Position numbers and translations under genes: made by a program. Below are positions 6,879 through 15,016 of a stretch of DNA of 18,610 nt, in pieces. How positions within the stretch are numbered: position 1 is the stretch's first letter; the number at the start of each line of letters is the position of its first letter. This DNA is from an uncultured Lachnospiraceae bacterium (lineage in GTDB: Bacteria > Bacillota > Clostridia > Lachnospirales > Lachnospiraceae), in the NCBI GenBank assembly GCA_910589635.1, contig CAJUTD010000062.1, positions 1 to 18,610 of the forward strand. Direction: 5' to 3'. The notes under the pieces were generated by a model. That model ran no database searches, was not told where the DNA came from, and worked only from the letters and a program-made list of their open reading frames with translations.

Positions 6879-7681
6879 AGACGAAAGAACTGCTGGCTCA
6901 GCGCTACCGGATAGAGAAACATCTTGGCAGAGGCGGGAATTCCCAGGTATACTTGGCTTATGACATGGAAAATGGCAGAAAGTGTGCGATAAAGGAAATT
7001 AATCAGTCTGAGAACAGCAGAGTTTATGCGTTTGCACACAGGGAAGTGGAGATTATATGCAAATTGAAATATCCGTATTTTCCACAAGTATTTGATATTG
7101 TGGAGACGGAACAGGCAGATTATATTATTATGGAATATCTGGAAGGGGAAACTGCGGGGGAACGTCTTATTAGGCTTGGCTCCCTGCCGGCAGCGGAAGT
7201 GGTGCGTATGGCAAAGGATTTATGTCTGATGCTCTCTTATCTGCACCGTTATACGCCGCCGATGGTGTACTGTGATATGAAGCCGGATAATATTATGATG
7301 CAGTCCGCAGGAAATCTCAGGCTCATTGATTTTGGAGCCGTGATGGAGAGTGGGCAGGAAAGCAAAGAATCCTCTCTTCGTCTTGGAACCAGAGGCTATG
7401 CGGCGCCAGAGCAGTTTGATATGGCTAAATGCGTAGATGCGCGCACAGATATCTACGCCTTAGGAGTGACAATGTATCAGCTCCTGACAGGAAAAGAACC
7501 GGGACAGGCGGGGGAGAAGTTTGCAAAGGACAGCAAGTTTTTCTATTGTCGTTCCAGGCATTTTCAGTTCCGCAAATTGGAGAGGATTATCTGTAAATGT
7601 GTGCGGGAAGACCCTGGGGAACGCTATCAGGATTGCGATGCGTTGAGGGAAGAATTAAGCCGGGTATTTTGCGGCAAGTGA
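6869..7681 (+). CDS. Soluble Ser/Thr protein kinase-like protein
   Basis: The 270-residue protein is essentially just a eukaryotic-type kinase domain, with no membrane helix and no PASTA repeats, so it is not a PknB/PrkC type. It has a glycine loop GRGGNSQVYLA (20-30), the ATP lysine Lys42 (CAIKEIN), an alpha-C glutamate near 59-61, a hinge MEYLEG (88-93), the catalytic loop VYCDMKPDN (133-141), DFG at 154-156 and APE at 179-181. The usual HRD is YCD here, so Asp136, Lys138 and Asn141 remain but the arginine is a cysteine. That is a non-RD arrangement, which in other kinases goes with control independent of activation-loop phosphorylation. The ATG overlaps the end of gpsA by 10 bases and has no strong Shine-Dalgarno, suggesting coupling. 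Targets are unknown. Confidence 0.9.
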   Translation: MGLKTKELLAQRYRIEKHLGRGGNSQVYLAYDMENGRKCAIKEINQSENSRVYAFAHREVEIICKLKYPYFPQVFDIVETEQADYIIMEYLEGETAGERLIRLGSLPAAEVVRMAKDLCLMLSYLHRYTPPMVYCDMKPDNIMMQSAGNLRLIDFGAVMESGQESKESSLRLGTRGYAAPEQFDMAKCVDARTDIYALGVTMYQLLTGKEPGQAGEKFAKDSKFFYCRSRHFQFRKLERIICKCVREDPGERYQDCDALREELSRVFCGK

Positions 7682-7698
7682 GAAAGTGAGCCGGATAT

Positions 7699-7727
7699 TT
7701 AACAACCTGTTTGGGAGGGTGTATTCT
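7699..7727 (+). promoter_or_regulatory. Possible internal promoter before the topoisomerase genes
   Basis: TTAACA (7699-7704) and TATTCT (7722-7727) are separated by 17 bases and lie in the 92-base gap between the kinase and topoisomerase B genes. The -10 box matches only 4 of 6 consensus positions. It is the widest gap inside the long unit, so an internal promoter here is plausible but not proven. Confidence 0.35.
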
Positions 7728-7773
7728 TTGCAGGGCGAGTTATGTCAGGCAAGCAAGGAAAGGAAGACAAAAA

Positions 7774-9696
7774 ATGGCAGAGAAACAGGAATACGGCGCC
7801 GGGAATATAACGGTGCTGGAAGGTTTGGAAGCCGTAAGGAAAAGGCCCGGCATGTACATCGGAAGCGTGTCACGCAAGGGCTTGAACCATTTAATATATG
7901 AAATTGTAGACAACTCAGTGGATGAGCATTTGGCGGGGTTTTGCGATAAAATTAAGGTTACTTTAGAGAAGGATGGCTCCTGTACGGTAGAGGATAATGG
8001 ACGAGGTATACCGGTGGGGATGCATGAAAAGGGTATATCGGCGGCACGTCTAGTATGTTCTACGCTGTACGCGGGAGGAAAATTTGACAACGACGCATAT
8101 AAGACCAGCGGCGGGCTTCATGGCGTAGGCTCTTCGGTTGTCAATGCATTGTCGGTATATCTTGATTTGGAAGTGTATCTCGACGGTAAAATTCATCATG
8201 ACAGGTATGAACGCGGTAATCCAGTGGTTGATTTGGAACAGGGGCTGCTTCCAGTTATCGGCAAGACGAAAAAGACCGGCACCAAGATTACCTTTTTGCC
8301 AGACCCGGAAATCTTTGAGAAGACGCGTTTTAAGGAGGAGGATGTCAAGAGCCGCCTTCATGAGACGGCATACTTAAATCCCAGGCTTACGATTATTTAT
8401 GAAGATAAGCGCGGGGATGTCCCAGAGAAGATTGAATTCCATGAGGAGGAGGGCATCATCGGCTTTGTCAAGGATTTGAACCGCAAAATCGAGGCGGTAC
8501 ATGACGTCGTATATTTTAAAGGAGAGGGCGAAGGAATTACGGTCGAAGCGGCGTTTCAGTATATTAATGAGTTCCGTGAAAATGTGCTGGGCTTTTGCAA
8601 CAATATTTACAATGCAGAGGGCGGTACTCATCTGACCGGATTTAAGACTGTATTTACGACTGTAATCAATAATTATGCAAGAGAGCTTGGTATTTTAAAA
8701 GAAAAAGACGCCAACTTTACCGGCACGGATGTTCGTAATGGGCTGACTGCCGTAATTTCCATTAAGCATCCGGCGCCCAGATTTGAGGGTCAGACGAAGA
8801 CGAAGCTTGATAACCAGGATGCGGCGCGCATTACCAGTAAGGTAACCGGGGAAGAAATTCAACTATATTTTGATAAAAATTTAGAAAATCTCAAGAAAGT
8901 GATTTCCTGTGCGGAGAAGGCAGCAAGGATACGAAAGACAGAGGAAAAGGCAAAGACAAACCTTTTAACGAAGCAGAAGTTTTCCTTTGATTCCAACGGT
9001 AAGCTGGCCAACTGTGAGAGCCGGGATGCATCTCTTTGCGAGATTTTTATTGTGGAGGGAGATTCTGCGGGTGGTTCGGCGAAAACTGCAAGGGACCGCA
9101 ATTACCAGGCTATTTTGCCAATTCGCGGCAAGATTCTCAATGTTGAGAAGGCGAGCATTGACAAGGTGCTTGCCAATGCGGAGATTAAAACAATGATCAA
9201 TGCGTTTGGCTGCGGATTTTCCGAGGGCTACGGCAATGATTTCGATATTACAAAACTCAGATACGACAAGATTATTGTTATGGCGGACGCGGATGTGGAC
9301 GGTGCGCATATTTCTACCTTGCTATTGACCCTGTTTTACCGTTTCATGCCGGAACTGATTTTTGAGGGGCACGTCTATATTGCGATGCCGCCCTTGTATA
9401 AGGCAATTCCCAGCAGGGGTGAGGAAGAATACCTGTATGACGACATTGCCTTGAAGAAATATCGCAAACGCCATAAAGGTTCTTTTACCTTGCAACGGTA
9501 TAAGGGACTCGGAGAAATGGACGCCGAACAGCTCTGGGAGACTACCTTGAATCCCCAGACGCGGATGCTTAAAAAGGTGGAGATTGAGGATGCCAGAATG
9601 GCGTCTGAGGTGACGGAAATGCTGATGGGCACTGAAGTGCTCCCGCGCAGGGAATTTATTCATGAGCATGCGCATGATGCAGAGCTGGACATATAG
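7774..9696 (+). CDS. gyrB/parE: Type IIA topoisomerase subunit B (GyrB/ParE family)
   Basis: This is the ATPase/Toprim subunit of a gyrase or topoisomerase IV. From ATG 7774 (AAAGGAAG 7 bases upstream) it has 640 residues; an extension to 7711 is unlikely. GHKL ATPase motifs are Glu43 in YEIVDNSVDE, EDNGRGIP (73-80) and GGLHGVG (113-119), with the QTK loop at 340-342. The Toprim domain has EGDSAGG (428-434) and the metal-binding DADVDG (505-510), then RYKGLGEMDAEQLW (575-588). The catalytic residues are all present. The Toprim sequence is rather gyrase-like, but the pair lies away from dnaA/dnaN/recF, where clostridial gyrBA is usually found. I therefore leave the paralogue open; topoisomerase IV is somewhat favoured. 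Confidence 0.95.
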   Translation: MAEKQEYGAGNITVLEGLEAVRKRPGMYIGSVSRKGLNHLIYEIVDNSVDEHLAGFCDKIKVTLEKDGSCTVEDNGRGIPVGMHEKGISAARLVCSTLYAGGKFDNDAYKTSGGLHGVGSSVVNALSVYLDLEVYLDGKIHHDRYERGNPVVDLEQGLLPVIGKTKKTGTKITFLPDPEIFEKTRFKEEDVKSRLHETAYLNPRLTIIYEDKRGDVPEKIEFHEEEGIIGFVKDLNRKIEAVHDVVYFKGEGEGITVEAAFQYINEFRENVLGFCNNIYNAEGGTHLTGFKTVFTTVINNYARELGILKEKDANFTGTDVRNGLTAVISIKHPAPRFEGQTKTKLDNQDAARITSKVTGEEIQLYFDKNLENLKKVISCAEKAARIRKTEEKAKTNLLTKQKFSFDSNGKLANCESRDASLCEIFIVEGDSAGGSAKTARDRNYQAILPIRGKILNVEKASIDKVLANAEIKTMINAFGCGFSEGYGNDFDITKLRYDKIIVMADADVDGAHISTLLLTLFYRFMPELIFEGHVYIAMPPLYKAIPSRGEEEYLYDDIALKKYRKRHKGSFTLQRYKGLGEMDAEQLWETTLNPQTRMLKKVEIEDARMASEVTEMLMGTEVLPRREFIHEHAHDAELDI

Positions 9697-9709
9697 AAAG
9701 GAATAAACC

Positions 9710-11950
9710 ATGGAGCAGAATGAACAGATTATCCGTACGGAATATTCGGAGCTGATGCAGAAATCTTATATAGATTATGCCATGAGCGTAATCGTGGCGC
9801 GGGCGCTGCCGGATGTGCGGGATGGCTTAAAGCCAGTGCAGCGCAGGACGCTTTATGATATGCATGAGCTGGGAATACGCTACGACAGGCCATATCGAAA
9901 ATGTGCGAGGATTGTCGGCGATACCATGGGTAAGTATCATCCCCATGGGGACAGTTCCATTTATGAAGCGTTGGTAGTTATGGCGCAGGATTTTAAAAAG
10001 GGCCTTCCGCTCGTGGATGGACATGGGAATTTCGGCTCCATTGAGGGTGACGGCGCGGCGGCGATGCGTTATACGGAGGCGCGTCTTGAAAAAGTGACGC
10101 AGGAAGCATACCTTGCGGATTTGGACAAGGATGTGGTAGACTTCGTGCCCAATTTTGATGAGACGGAGAAAGAGCCGTCCGTATTGCCGGTGCGGGTGCC
10201 CAATTTGTTGATAAATGGCGCCGAAGGAATTGCCGTCGGTATGGCGACGAGCATTCCGCCCCATAATTTTTCCGAAGTGCTTGAGGGCGTCAAAGCTTAT
10301 ATGAAAAATCCTGATATTACGACGGCCCAGATGATGGAATATGTCAAGGGACCGGATTTTCCAACCGGAGGAATCGTCGTCAACCAGGACGATCTTCTGC
10401 AAATTTATGAGGGCGGAACCGGGAAAATCAAACTGCGCGGCAAGGTCGAAGTGGAACAGGCAAAAGGGGGCAGGCAGCGTCTGGTAATCACGGAAATTCC
10501 TTATACAATGGTGGGGGCAAATATCGGAAAATTTCTTATGGATGTTTACCATTTGGTGGAGACAAAGAAGACGACCGATATTGTGGATATTTCCAACCAG
10601 TCCTCGAAAGAGGGTATTCGCATTGTATTGGATTTGAAAAAGGGTACGGATGTGGATAATCTCTGCAATATGCTTTATAAGAAGACGCGTTTGGAGGACA
10701 CGTTTGGCGTTAATATGTTGGCGGTGACGGATGGGAGGCCGGAAACACTGGGGCTGGTGCCGATTATTCGACATCATGTGAATTTCCAGTATGAGCTTGC
10801 CACAAGGAAATATCAGACGCTTTTGGCAAAAGAGCTGGACAAGAAGGAAGTTCAGGAGGGCTTAATTCAGGCGTGCGATGTGATTGACCTGATTATTGAA
10901 ATATTGCGTGGTTCCAAGAATATTAAGGATGCTAAGGACTGTCTGATGAACGGTAACACGGAGAAGATTAAGTTCCGCTACAAAGGCTCGGAAGCCGACG
11001 CCAAGAATCTTTGCTTTACAGAGAGACAGGCTACGGCAATTCTGGAAATGCGCCTCTACAAACTGATCGGTTTGGAAATTGAGGCATTGATGAAAGAGCA
11101 CGAGGCGACGCTTTCTAATATCGCTAAGTATGAAGAGATTCTCGGCAGCCGCAGCGCGATGGCAAAAGTGATTGTGAAGGAATTGACGCGTTTCCAGAAG
11201 GAATACGGGATGCCGAGAAAGACGAAAATTGAGAATGCCAAGGAAGCCGTTTACGAGGAGAAGAAAATCGAAGAGATGCCGGTGGTTCTGTTGATAGACC
11301 GTTTCGGCTATACAAGAACGATAGACGTCTCCACATACGAGCGCAATCAGGAGGCGGCGGACGGGGAGAATAAATATGTGATACGCTGTATGAATACAGA
11401 TAAGCTATGTATCTTTACGAATAAAGGGCGCCTCCACACGGTAAAAATATTGGATCTTCCATATGGAAAATTCCGCGATAAGGGAACGCCGCTTGACAAT
11501 ATAAGTAACTATAACAGCAGTGAGGAGACGATTGTTTATATCAACAGTCTGGGCGGGCTTGTTGGCAGAATGCTTTTGTTTGTCAGCAGTTCCGGTATGC
11601 TGAAACAGGTGGAGGGCGCAGAGTTTGATGTGTCGAAACGAACGACAGCAGCGACGAAACTCAATGCAGGTGAAAGTCTCCTTATGGTAGAAATGTTGGC
11701 CAAGACAGAGGATGAGAGTATTGTTCTACAGACAGAAAAAGGGATGTTTCTGCGTTTCCCGGCGTCAAGCGTTCCACAGAAGAAGAAGGGAGCCATCGGC
11801 GTTCGGGGAATGAAAATAGATGATAAGGACAGTCTCAAATCGGCGTATCTTCTGGGCAATGAGGAGCGGGTGATTGAGGAAAAGGACAAGCAGATTATGC
11901 TGCACAGGCTGCGAATTGCCTGCCGGGACGGAAAAGGTGTGAAGAGATAA
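9710..11950 (+). CDS. gyrA/parC: Type IIA topoisomerase subunit A (GyrA/ParC family)
   Basis: This is the DNA breakage-reunion subunit, partner of the preceding gene, starting 13 bases after it behind AAAGGA. The length is 746 residues. The active-site tyrosine is Tyr121 in AAMRYTEARL. The quinolone region reads HPHGDSSIYEA, with Ser82 and Glu86 at the positions where resistance changes occur, so it looks unmutated. The C-terminal DNA-wrapping domain from about residue 500 is short (about 245 residues) and shows no recognisable GyrA-box (QRRGGKG type). The GyrA-box is needed for gyrase supercoiling, so its absence favours a topoisomerase IV-like ParC role, although the breakage core resembles GyrA (for example GHGNFGSIEGD). 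Confidence in the family is high; in the paralogue it is moderate. Confidence 0.95.
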   Translation: MEQNEQIIRTEYSELMQKSYIDYAMSVIVARALPDVRDGLKPVQRRTLYDMHELGIRYDRPYRKCARIVGDTMGKYHPHGDSSIYEALVVMAQDFKKGLPLVDGHGNFGSIEGDGAAAMRYTEARLEKVTQEAYLADLDKDVVDFVPNFDETEKEPSVLPVRVPNLLINGAEGIAVGMATSIPPHNFSEVLEGVKAYMKNPDITTAQMMEYVKGPDFPTGGIVVNQDDLLQIYEGGTGKIKLRGKVEVEQAKGGRQRLVITEIPYTMVGANIGKFLMDVYHLVETKKTTDIVDISNQSSKEGIRIVLDLKKGTDVDNLCNMLYKKTRLEDTFGVNMLAVTDGRPETLGLVPIIRHHVNFQYELATRKYQTLLAKELDKKEVQEGLIQACDVIDLIIEILRGSKNIKDAKDCLMNGNTEKIKFRYKGSEADAKNLCFTERQATAILEMRLYKLIGLEIEALMKEHEATLSNIAKYEEILGSRSAMAKVIVKELTRFQKEYGMPRKTKIENAKEAVYEEKKIEEMPVVLLIDRFGYTRTIDVSTYERNQEAADGENKYVIRCMNTDKLCIFTNKGRLHTVKILDLPYGKFRDKGTPLDNISNYNSSEETIVYINSLGGLVGRMLLFVSSSGMLKQVEGAEFDVSKRTTAATKLNAGESLLMVEMLAKTEDESIVLQTEKGMFLRFPASSVPQKKKGAIGVRGMKIDDKDSLKSAYLLGNEERVIEEKDKQIMLHRLRIACRDGKGVKR

Positions 11951-11962
11951 TTAGGAGGCATC

Positions 11963-13282
11963 ATGGACAGAGAGACAGATGTTGTAATTGTAGGAAGCGG
12001 GGCCGCCGGGCTGTTTAGCGCATTGCAGCTTCCGGAAAGTACCAAAGTGACTGTGATTACCAAAGACGAGGCAGAGAACAGCGATTCTTTCCTGGCACAG
12101 GGAGGAATTTGTATGCTGCGGTCTGAGGAGGACTATGAACCTTACTATGAGGACACCATGAAAGCGGGACACTACAGGAACAGCCCGGAATCAGTGGAAA
12201 TGATGATACGCAGCTCTCAGCAGATTATTGAGCTTTTAATCAATTATGGCGTGGAGTTTGAGCGTCAGAACGGAGAGCTGGCATTTACCAGGGAAGGCGG
12301 ACATTCGCGTCCGAGGATTCTATTTCACGAGGACATTACGGGCAAGGAGATTACCGGTAAATTGCTGGCGCAGGCCAGGCGGCGCAGTAATATCACGATT
12401 TATGAGCACACGGAGATGATAGACATTTTGTGCAAAGACAATGTTTGCTGCGGGATTGTGGTCGTGGACAGCCGGGGAAATGTGTGCGCTTTGCGGGCAA
12501 GGGATACGATATTTGCCTGCGGCGGTATTGGCGGCCTTTACCGCCATTCCACGAATTTTTCCCATTTGACAGGAGATGGGATTGCCATTGCGCTGCGCCA
12601 TAACATAGCCTTGCGAGATGTGAACTTCGTGCAGATCCACCCGACGACTTTGTATTCTAAAAAACCAGGCAGGAGTTTTCTGATTTCGGAATCAGTGCGC
12701 GGAGAAGGGGCGCTGCTCTACAATGCCAGGATGGAGCGTTTTGTGGATGAGCTTTTACCGCGGGATGTGGTGACCCACGCGATCGAAGAGCAGATGAAAA
12801 AGGATGGAAAACCGTATGTGTGGCTGTCGATGGAGAAAATTGCTAAAGAAGATATCTTAGGACATTTTCCCAATATATATAAGCGTTGTCTCGAAGAGGG
12901 CTATGATGTGACAAAAGAATGCATTCCGGTGGTGCCGGGGCAGCATTACTTTATGGGGGGAATCCGTGTGGATTTGGAGAGCCGGACTTCCATGGAGCGT
13001 CTCTACGCAGTAGGTGAGACGAGCTGCAACGGTGTGCATGGCGCCAACCGTTTAGCCAGCAATTCGCTGTTGGAGAGTCTGGTATTCGCAAGGCGGGCTG
13101 CATTGGATATTGCAGCAGGCAAAAACAAGCATCAAGCGGAAGTTGAGGTAGAGTTTGAACCGCAAAAGTATACAGACAGGAAGAAAATGCAGCAGGAAAA
13201 TAGGAAGTTAGTGCTGCAAGAAATAGAAAGGATGAAGAAGGCGTATGAACAACAACATAACCATGACGTTAAATGTGGATGA
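11963..13282 (+). CDS. nadB: L-aspartate oxidase NadB, short form
   Basis: NadB oxidises L-aspartate to iminoaspartate with FAD, the first step of de novo NAD synthesis. The dinucleotide motif GSGAAG is at residues 11-16, followed by AQGGI (45-49) and GGHSRPRI (112-119). The substrate-site residues of the family appear as His226 (VQIHPTTLY), Arg267 (PRDVV) and His328 (QHYFMGGI). The FAD motif GETSCNGVHGANRLASNS is at 351-368. The length is 439 residues against roughly 530-540 in E. coli and B. subtilis: the C-terminal helical domain is largely missing, with only about 65 residues after the FAD motif. A perfect AGGAGG at 11953-11958 precedes the ATG. The 3' end overlaps nadC by 38 bases. Confidence 0.93.
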   Translation: MDRETDVVIVGSGAAGLFSALQLPESTKVTVITKDEAENSDSFLAQGGICMLRSEEDYEPYYEDTMKAGHYRNSPESVEMMIRSSQQIIELLINYGVEFERQNGELAFTREGGHSRPRILFHEDITGKEITGKLLAQARRRSNITIYEHTEMIDILCKDNVCCGIVVVDSRGNVCALRARDTIFACGGIGGLYRHSTNFSHLTGDGIAIALRHNIALRDVNFVQIHPTTLYSKKPGRSFLISESVRGEGALLYNARMERFVDELLPRDVVTHAIEEQMKKDGKPYVWLSMEKIAKEDILGHFPNIYKRCLEEGYDVTKECIPVVPGQHYFMGGIRVDLESRTSMERLYAVGETSCNGVHGANRLASNSLLESLVFARRAALDIAAGKNKHQAEVEVEFEPQKYTDRKKMQQENRKLVLQEIERMKKAYEQQHNHDVKCG

Positions 13283-14099
13283 ATTGATCCTGGGGGCGCT
13301 CAGGGAAGACATTTCCAGCGAGGATGTGAGCACCAACGCAGTGATGCGTAAGGCTCAGAAAGGGGAAGCACAGCTCATTTGCAAACAGGACGGTGTACTT
13401 GCCGGGCTTTTTGTGTTTCGCAGAGTGTTTGAACTCTTAGATGCGGATATTGAGGTAAAGTTCTCCTATGAGGATGGGCAAACAGTGAAAAACGGTGAAA
13501 TTATCGGTACGATCACCGGCGATATCCGCGCGATTCTCTCAGGGGAGCGCACAGCGCTTAATTATTTGCAGCGTATGAGCGGGATTGCTACATATACGAA
13601 TTCTATCGCCAAACTCTTAGAGGGCAGTAAGGTCAAGCTTTTAGATACCAGAAAGACAACGCCCAACAACCGTATTTTTGAAAAATATGCCGTCAAAACG
13701 GGCGGCGGTTACAACCATCGTTATAATCTTTCCGATGGAGTGCTTCTAAAGGATAACCATATCGGGGCAGCAGGAGGCGTGAAAGAGGCGGTGGAGATGG
13801 CGAAAGAGTACGCTCCCTTTGTGCGCAAGATTGAGATTGAGTGCGAGACGGTAGAAATGGTGCAGGAAGCTGTGGAAGCAGGTGCGGATATCATCATGCT
13901 GGATAACATGAGCGTGGAGGAGATGCAAAAAGCAATTGCAGTGATAGATAAAAGGGCAGAGATTGAATGTTCCGGGAATGTGACAAAGGAGAATATTGAG
14001 CGTTATATTTCTCTGGGCGTAAATTATATTTCCAGCGGTGCACTGACACATTCTGCACCGATTATGGACATTTCCCTGAAAAATTTGCATATTGTTTAA
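13245..14099 (+). CDS. nadC: Quinolinate phosphoribosyltransferase NadC
   Basis: NadC (carboxylating nicotinate-nucleotide pyrophosphorylase) converts quinolinate and PRPP to nicotinate mononucleotide. Motifs are SGERTALNYLQRMSG (99-113), DTRKTTP (134-140), GGGYNHRYNLSDGVLLKDNH (153-172), IEIEC (196-200), LDN (219-221), ECSGN (241-245) and SSGALTHS (263-270). The length of 284 residues is typical. I use the ATG at 13245 because GAAGG lies just before it; the in-frame ATG at 13263 has no ribosome binding site. The start lies inside nadB (38-base overlap), so the two are likely translationally coupled. The intermediate enzyme NadA, quinolinate synthase, is not encoded in this window. Confidence 0.96.
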   Translation: MNNNITMTLNVDELILGALREDISSEDVSTNAVMRKAQKGEAQLICKQDGVLAGLFVFRRVFELLDADIEVKFSYEDGQTVKNGEIIGTITGDIRAILSGERTALNYLQRMSGIATYTNSIAKLLEGSKVKLLDTRKTTPNNRIFEKYAVKTGGGYNHRYNLSDGVLLKDNHIGAAGGVKEAVEMAKEYAPFVRKIEIECETVEMVQEAVEAGADIIMLDNMSVEEMQKAIAVIDKRAEIECSGNVTKENIERYISLGVNYISSGALTHSAPIMDISLKNLHIV

Positions 14100-14131
14100 G
14101 CTGGAACCCAAAGGACAAGAGGAGGTAACGT

Positions 14132-14605
14132 ATGGATATAGAAAACAGCAAATATGGGGCGCTTGCGGAAGAAAATTTCCGCAAAGGCTATAACTGTTCA
14201 CAAGCGGTATTTCTCGCTTTCCGGGATTTATACGGCATGGATGAGAGAGCTGCGGCGCGCCTGAGCTCTTCCTTTGGCGGCGGTATGGGACGTTTGCGGG
14301 AAGTCTGCGGCGCCGTCAGTGGGATGTTTATGGCGGCGGGGCTTCTCTACGGTTACGATACCCCAGGAGCGCAGCAGGAAAAAGCAGAGCATTATCAGCG
14401 GGTGCAAGAACTTGCCAAGGCGTATGAAGAGGAGAATGGTTCGATTGTGTGCCGGGAACTGTTAGGGCTGACCGAGAAGCGGCAGGAGCCAACGCCGGAG
14501 AAGCGTACGGAAGGGTATTATAAGAAACGCCCCTGCCCCAAGCTGGTGCGGATGGCAGCGGCAATCATGGAGCAGTATATAGCGGAACATCCTTTGACGC
14601 TTTAG
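14132..14605 (+). CDS. C_GCAxxG_C_C family cysteine-rich protein
   Basis: This 157-residue protein has the layout of the small redox-like family named for its cysteine pattern: YNCSQAV (Cys22), FGGGMGRLREVCGAVSGMFM (48-67, Cys59), VCRELLG (Cys107) and RPCPKLV (Cys135). The four cysteines suggest metal or redox chemistry, but no reaction is established that I know of. AGGAGGT at 14120-14126 lies 5 bases before the ATG. It is the last gene of the long unit, 32 bases after nadC and before the terminator at 14639. Its place beside the NAD genes could hint at a redox link, which is inference only. Confidence 0.88.
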   Translation: MDIENSKYGALAEENFRKGYNCSQAVFLAFRDLYGMDERAAARLSSSFGGGMGRLREVCGAVSGMFMAAGLLYGYDTPGAQQEKAEHYQRVQELAKAYEEENGSIVCRELLGLTEKRQEPTPEKRTEGYYKKRPCPKLVRMAAAIMEQYIAEHPLTL

Positions 14606-14638
14606 CGTGACAAGGTCTTTCCTATGCTCGCGGGAATA

Positions 14639-14675
14639 AAAAGGAAGCCAACATGACGGTAATTGGCTTCCTTTT
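14639..14675. terminator. Bidirectional intrinsic terminator between convergent genes
   Basis: A perfect 13-bp stem pairs 14639-14651 (AAAAGGAAGCCAA) with 14663-14675 (TTGGCTTCCTTTT) around an 11-base loop. On the + strand the stem ends in TTTT followed by GGTTT. On the - strand it ends in TTTTATT. It therefore can stop both the long + operon and the converging rpsT transcript. The rest of the 14606-14752 gap holds only a small 5-bp hairpin (14704-14721). Confidence 0.88.
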
Positions 14676-14752
14676 GGTTTCATAGTAACAATGCAAGCAT
14701 GATTCGCACATAATAATGCGATGGCTGAACTGTTACGTCTCATATATAAAAA

Positions 14753-15016
14753 TTAAGCGATACTGTTGACAGCTTTTGTCAGACGGGAAATCTTTCTTCC
14801 AGCGGTGTTCTTGTGATACACACCTTTGGTAGCAGCTTTGCTGATCTTAGAAGTTGCAGCTTTCAATGCAGCCTGAGCAGCTTCTTTATCATTTGCAGCA
14901 ATCGCAGCATCTACTTTCTTAATTGAAGTCTTCACAGCAGATCTGATTGATTTGTTGCGGGCTGTTCTTTTCTCAGTTACTAAGATTCTCTTCTTTGCTG
15001 ATTTGATGTTAGCCAA
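14753..15016 (-). CDS. rpsT: 30S ribosomal protein S20
   Basis: S20 is a primary 16S rRNA-binding protein of the small subunit. The 87-residue protein is Lys/Ala-rich and begins with the family N-terminus (M)ANIKSAKKRI, ending in the conserved region GVYHKNTAGRKISRLTKAV. The frame is open well upstream, but the start is fixed by homology and by GGGAGGTG (complement of 15023-15030) six bases before a TTG codon at 15016-15014. A UUG start is also known for E. coli rpsT, where it takes part in autoregulation by S20. The gene has its own promoter and a leader of about 115 bases. It converges on the C_GCAxxG_C_C gene and diverges from gpr. Confidence 0.96.
   Translation of the reverse strand: MANIKSAKKRILVTEKRTARNKSIRSAVKTSIKKVDAAIAANDKEAAQAALKAATSKISKAATKGVYHKNTAGRKISRLTKAVNSIA

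Noticed and set aside
7711..7773. 21-codon N-terminal extension of topoisomerase subunit B
   Set aside because: The ATG at 7774 has a good AAAGGAAG site and gives the normal N-terminus; the extension is Cys/Arg-rich and unlike the family.
7686..7901. Short + frame overlapping the start of topoisomerase subunit B
   Set aside because: It overlaps the real gene out of frame and encodes a basic, unrecognisable peptide.
9827..10777. Long - strand open frame (316 codons) opposite topoisomerase subunit A
   Set aside because: It is antisense to the conserved breakage-reunion core, with a His/Arg-rich composition typical of shadow frames.
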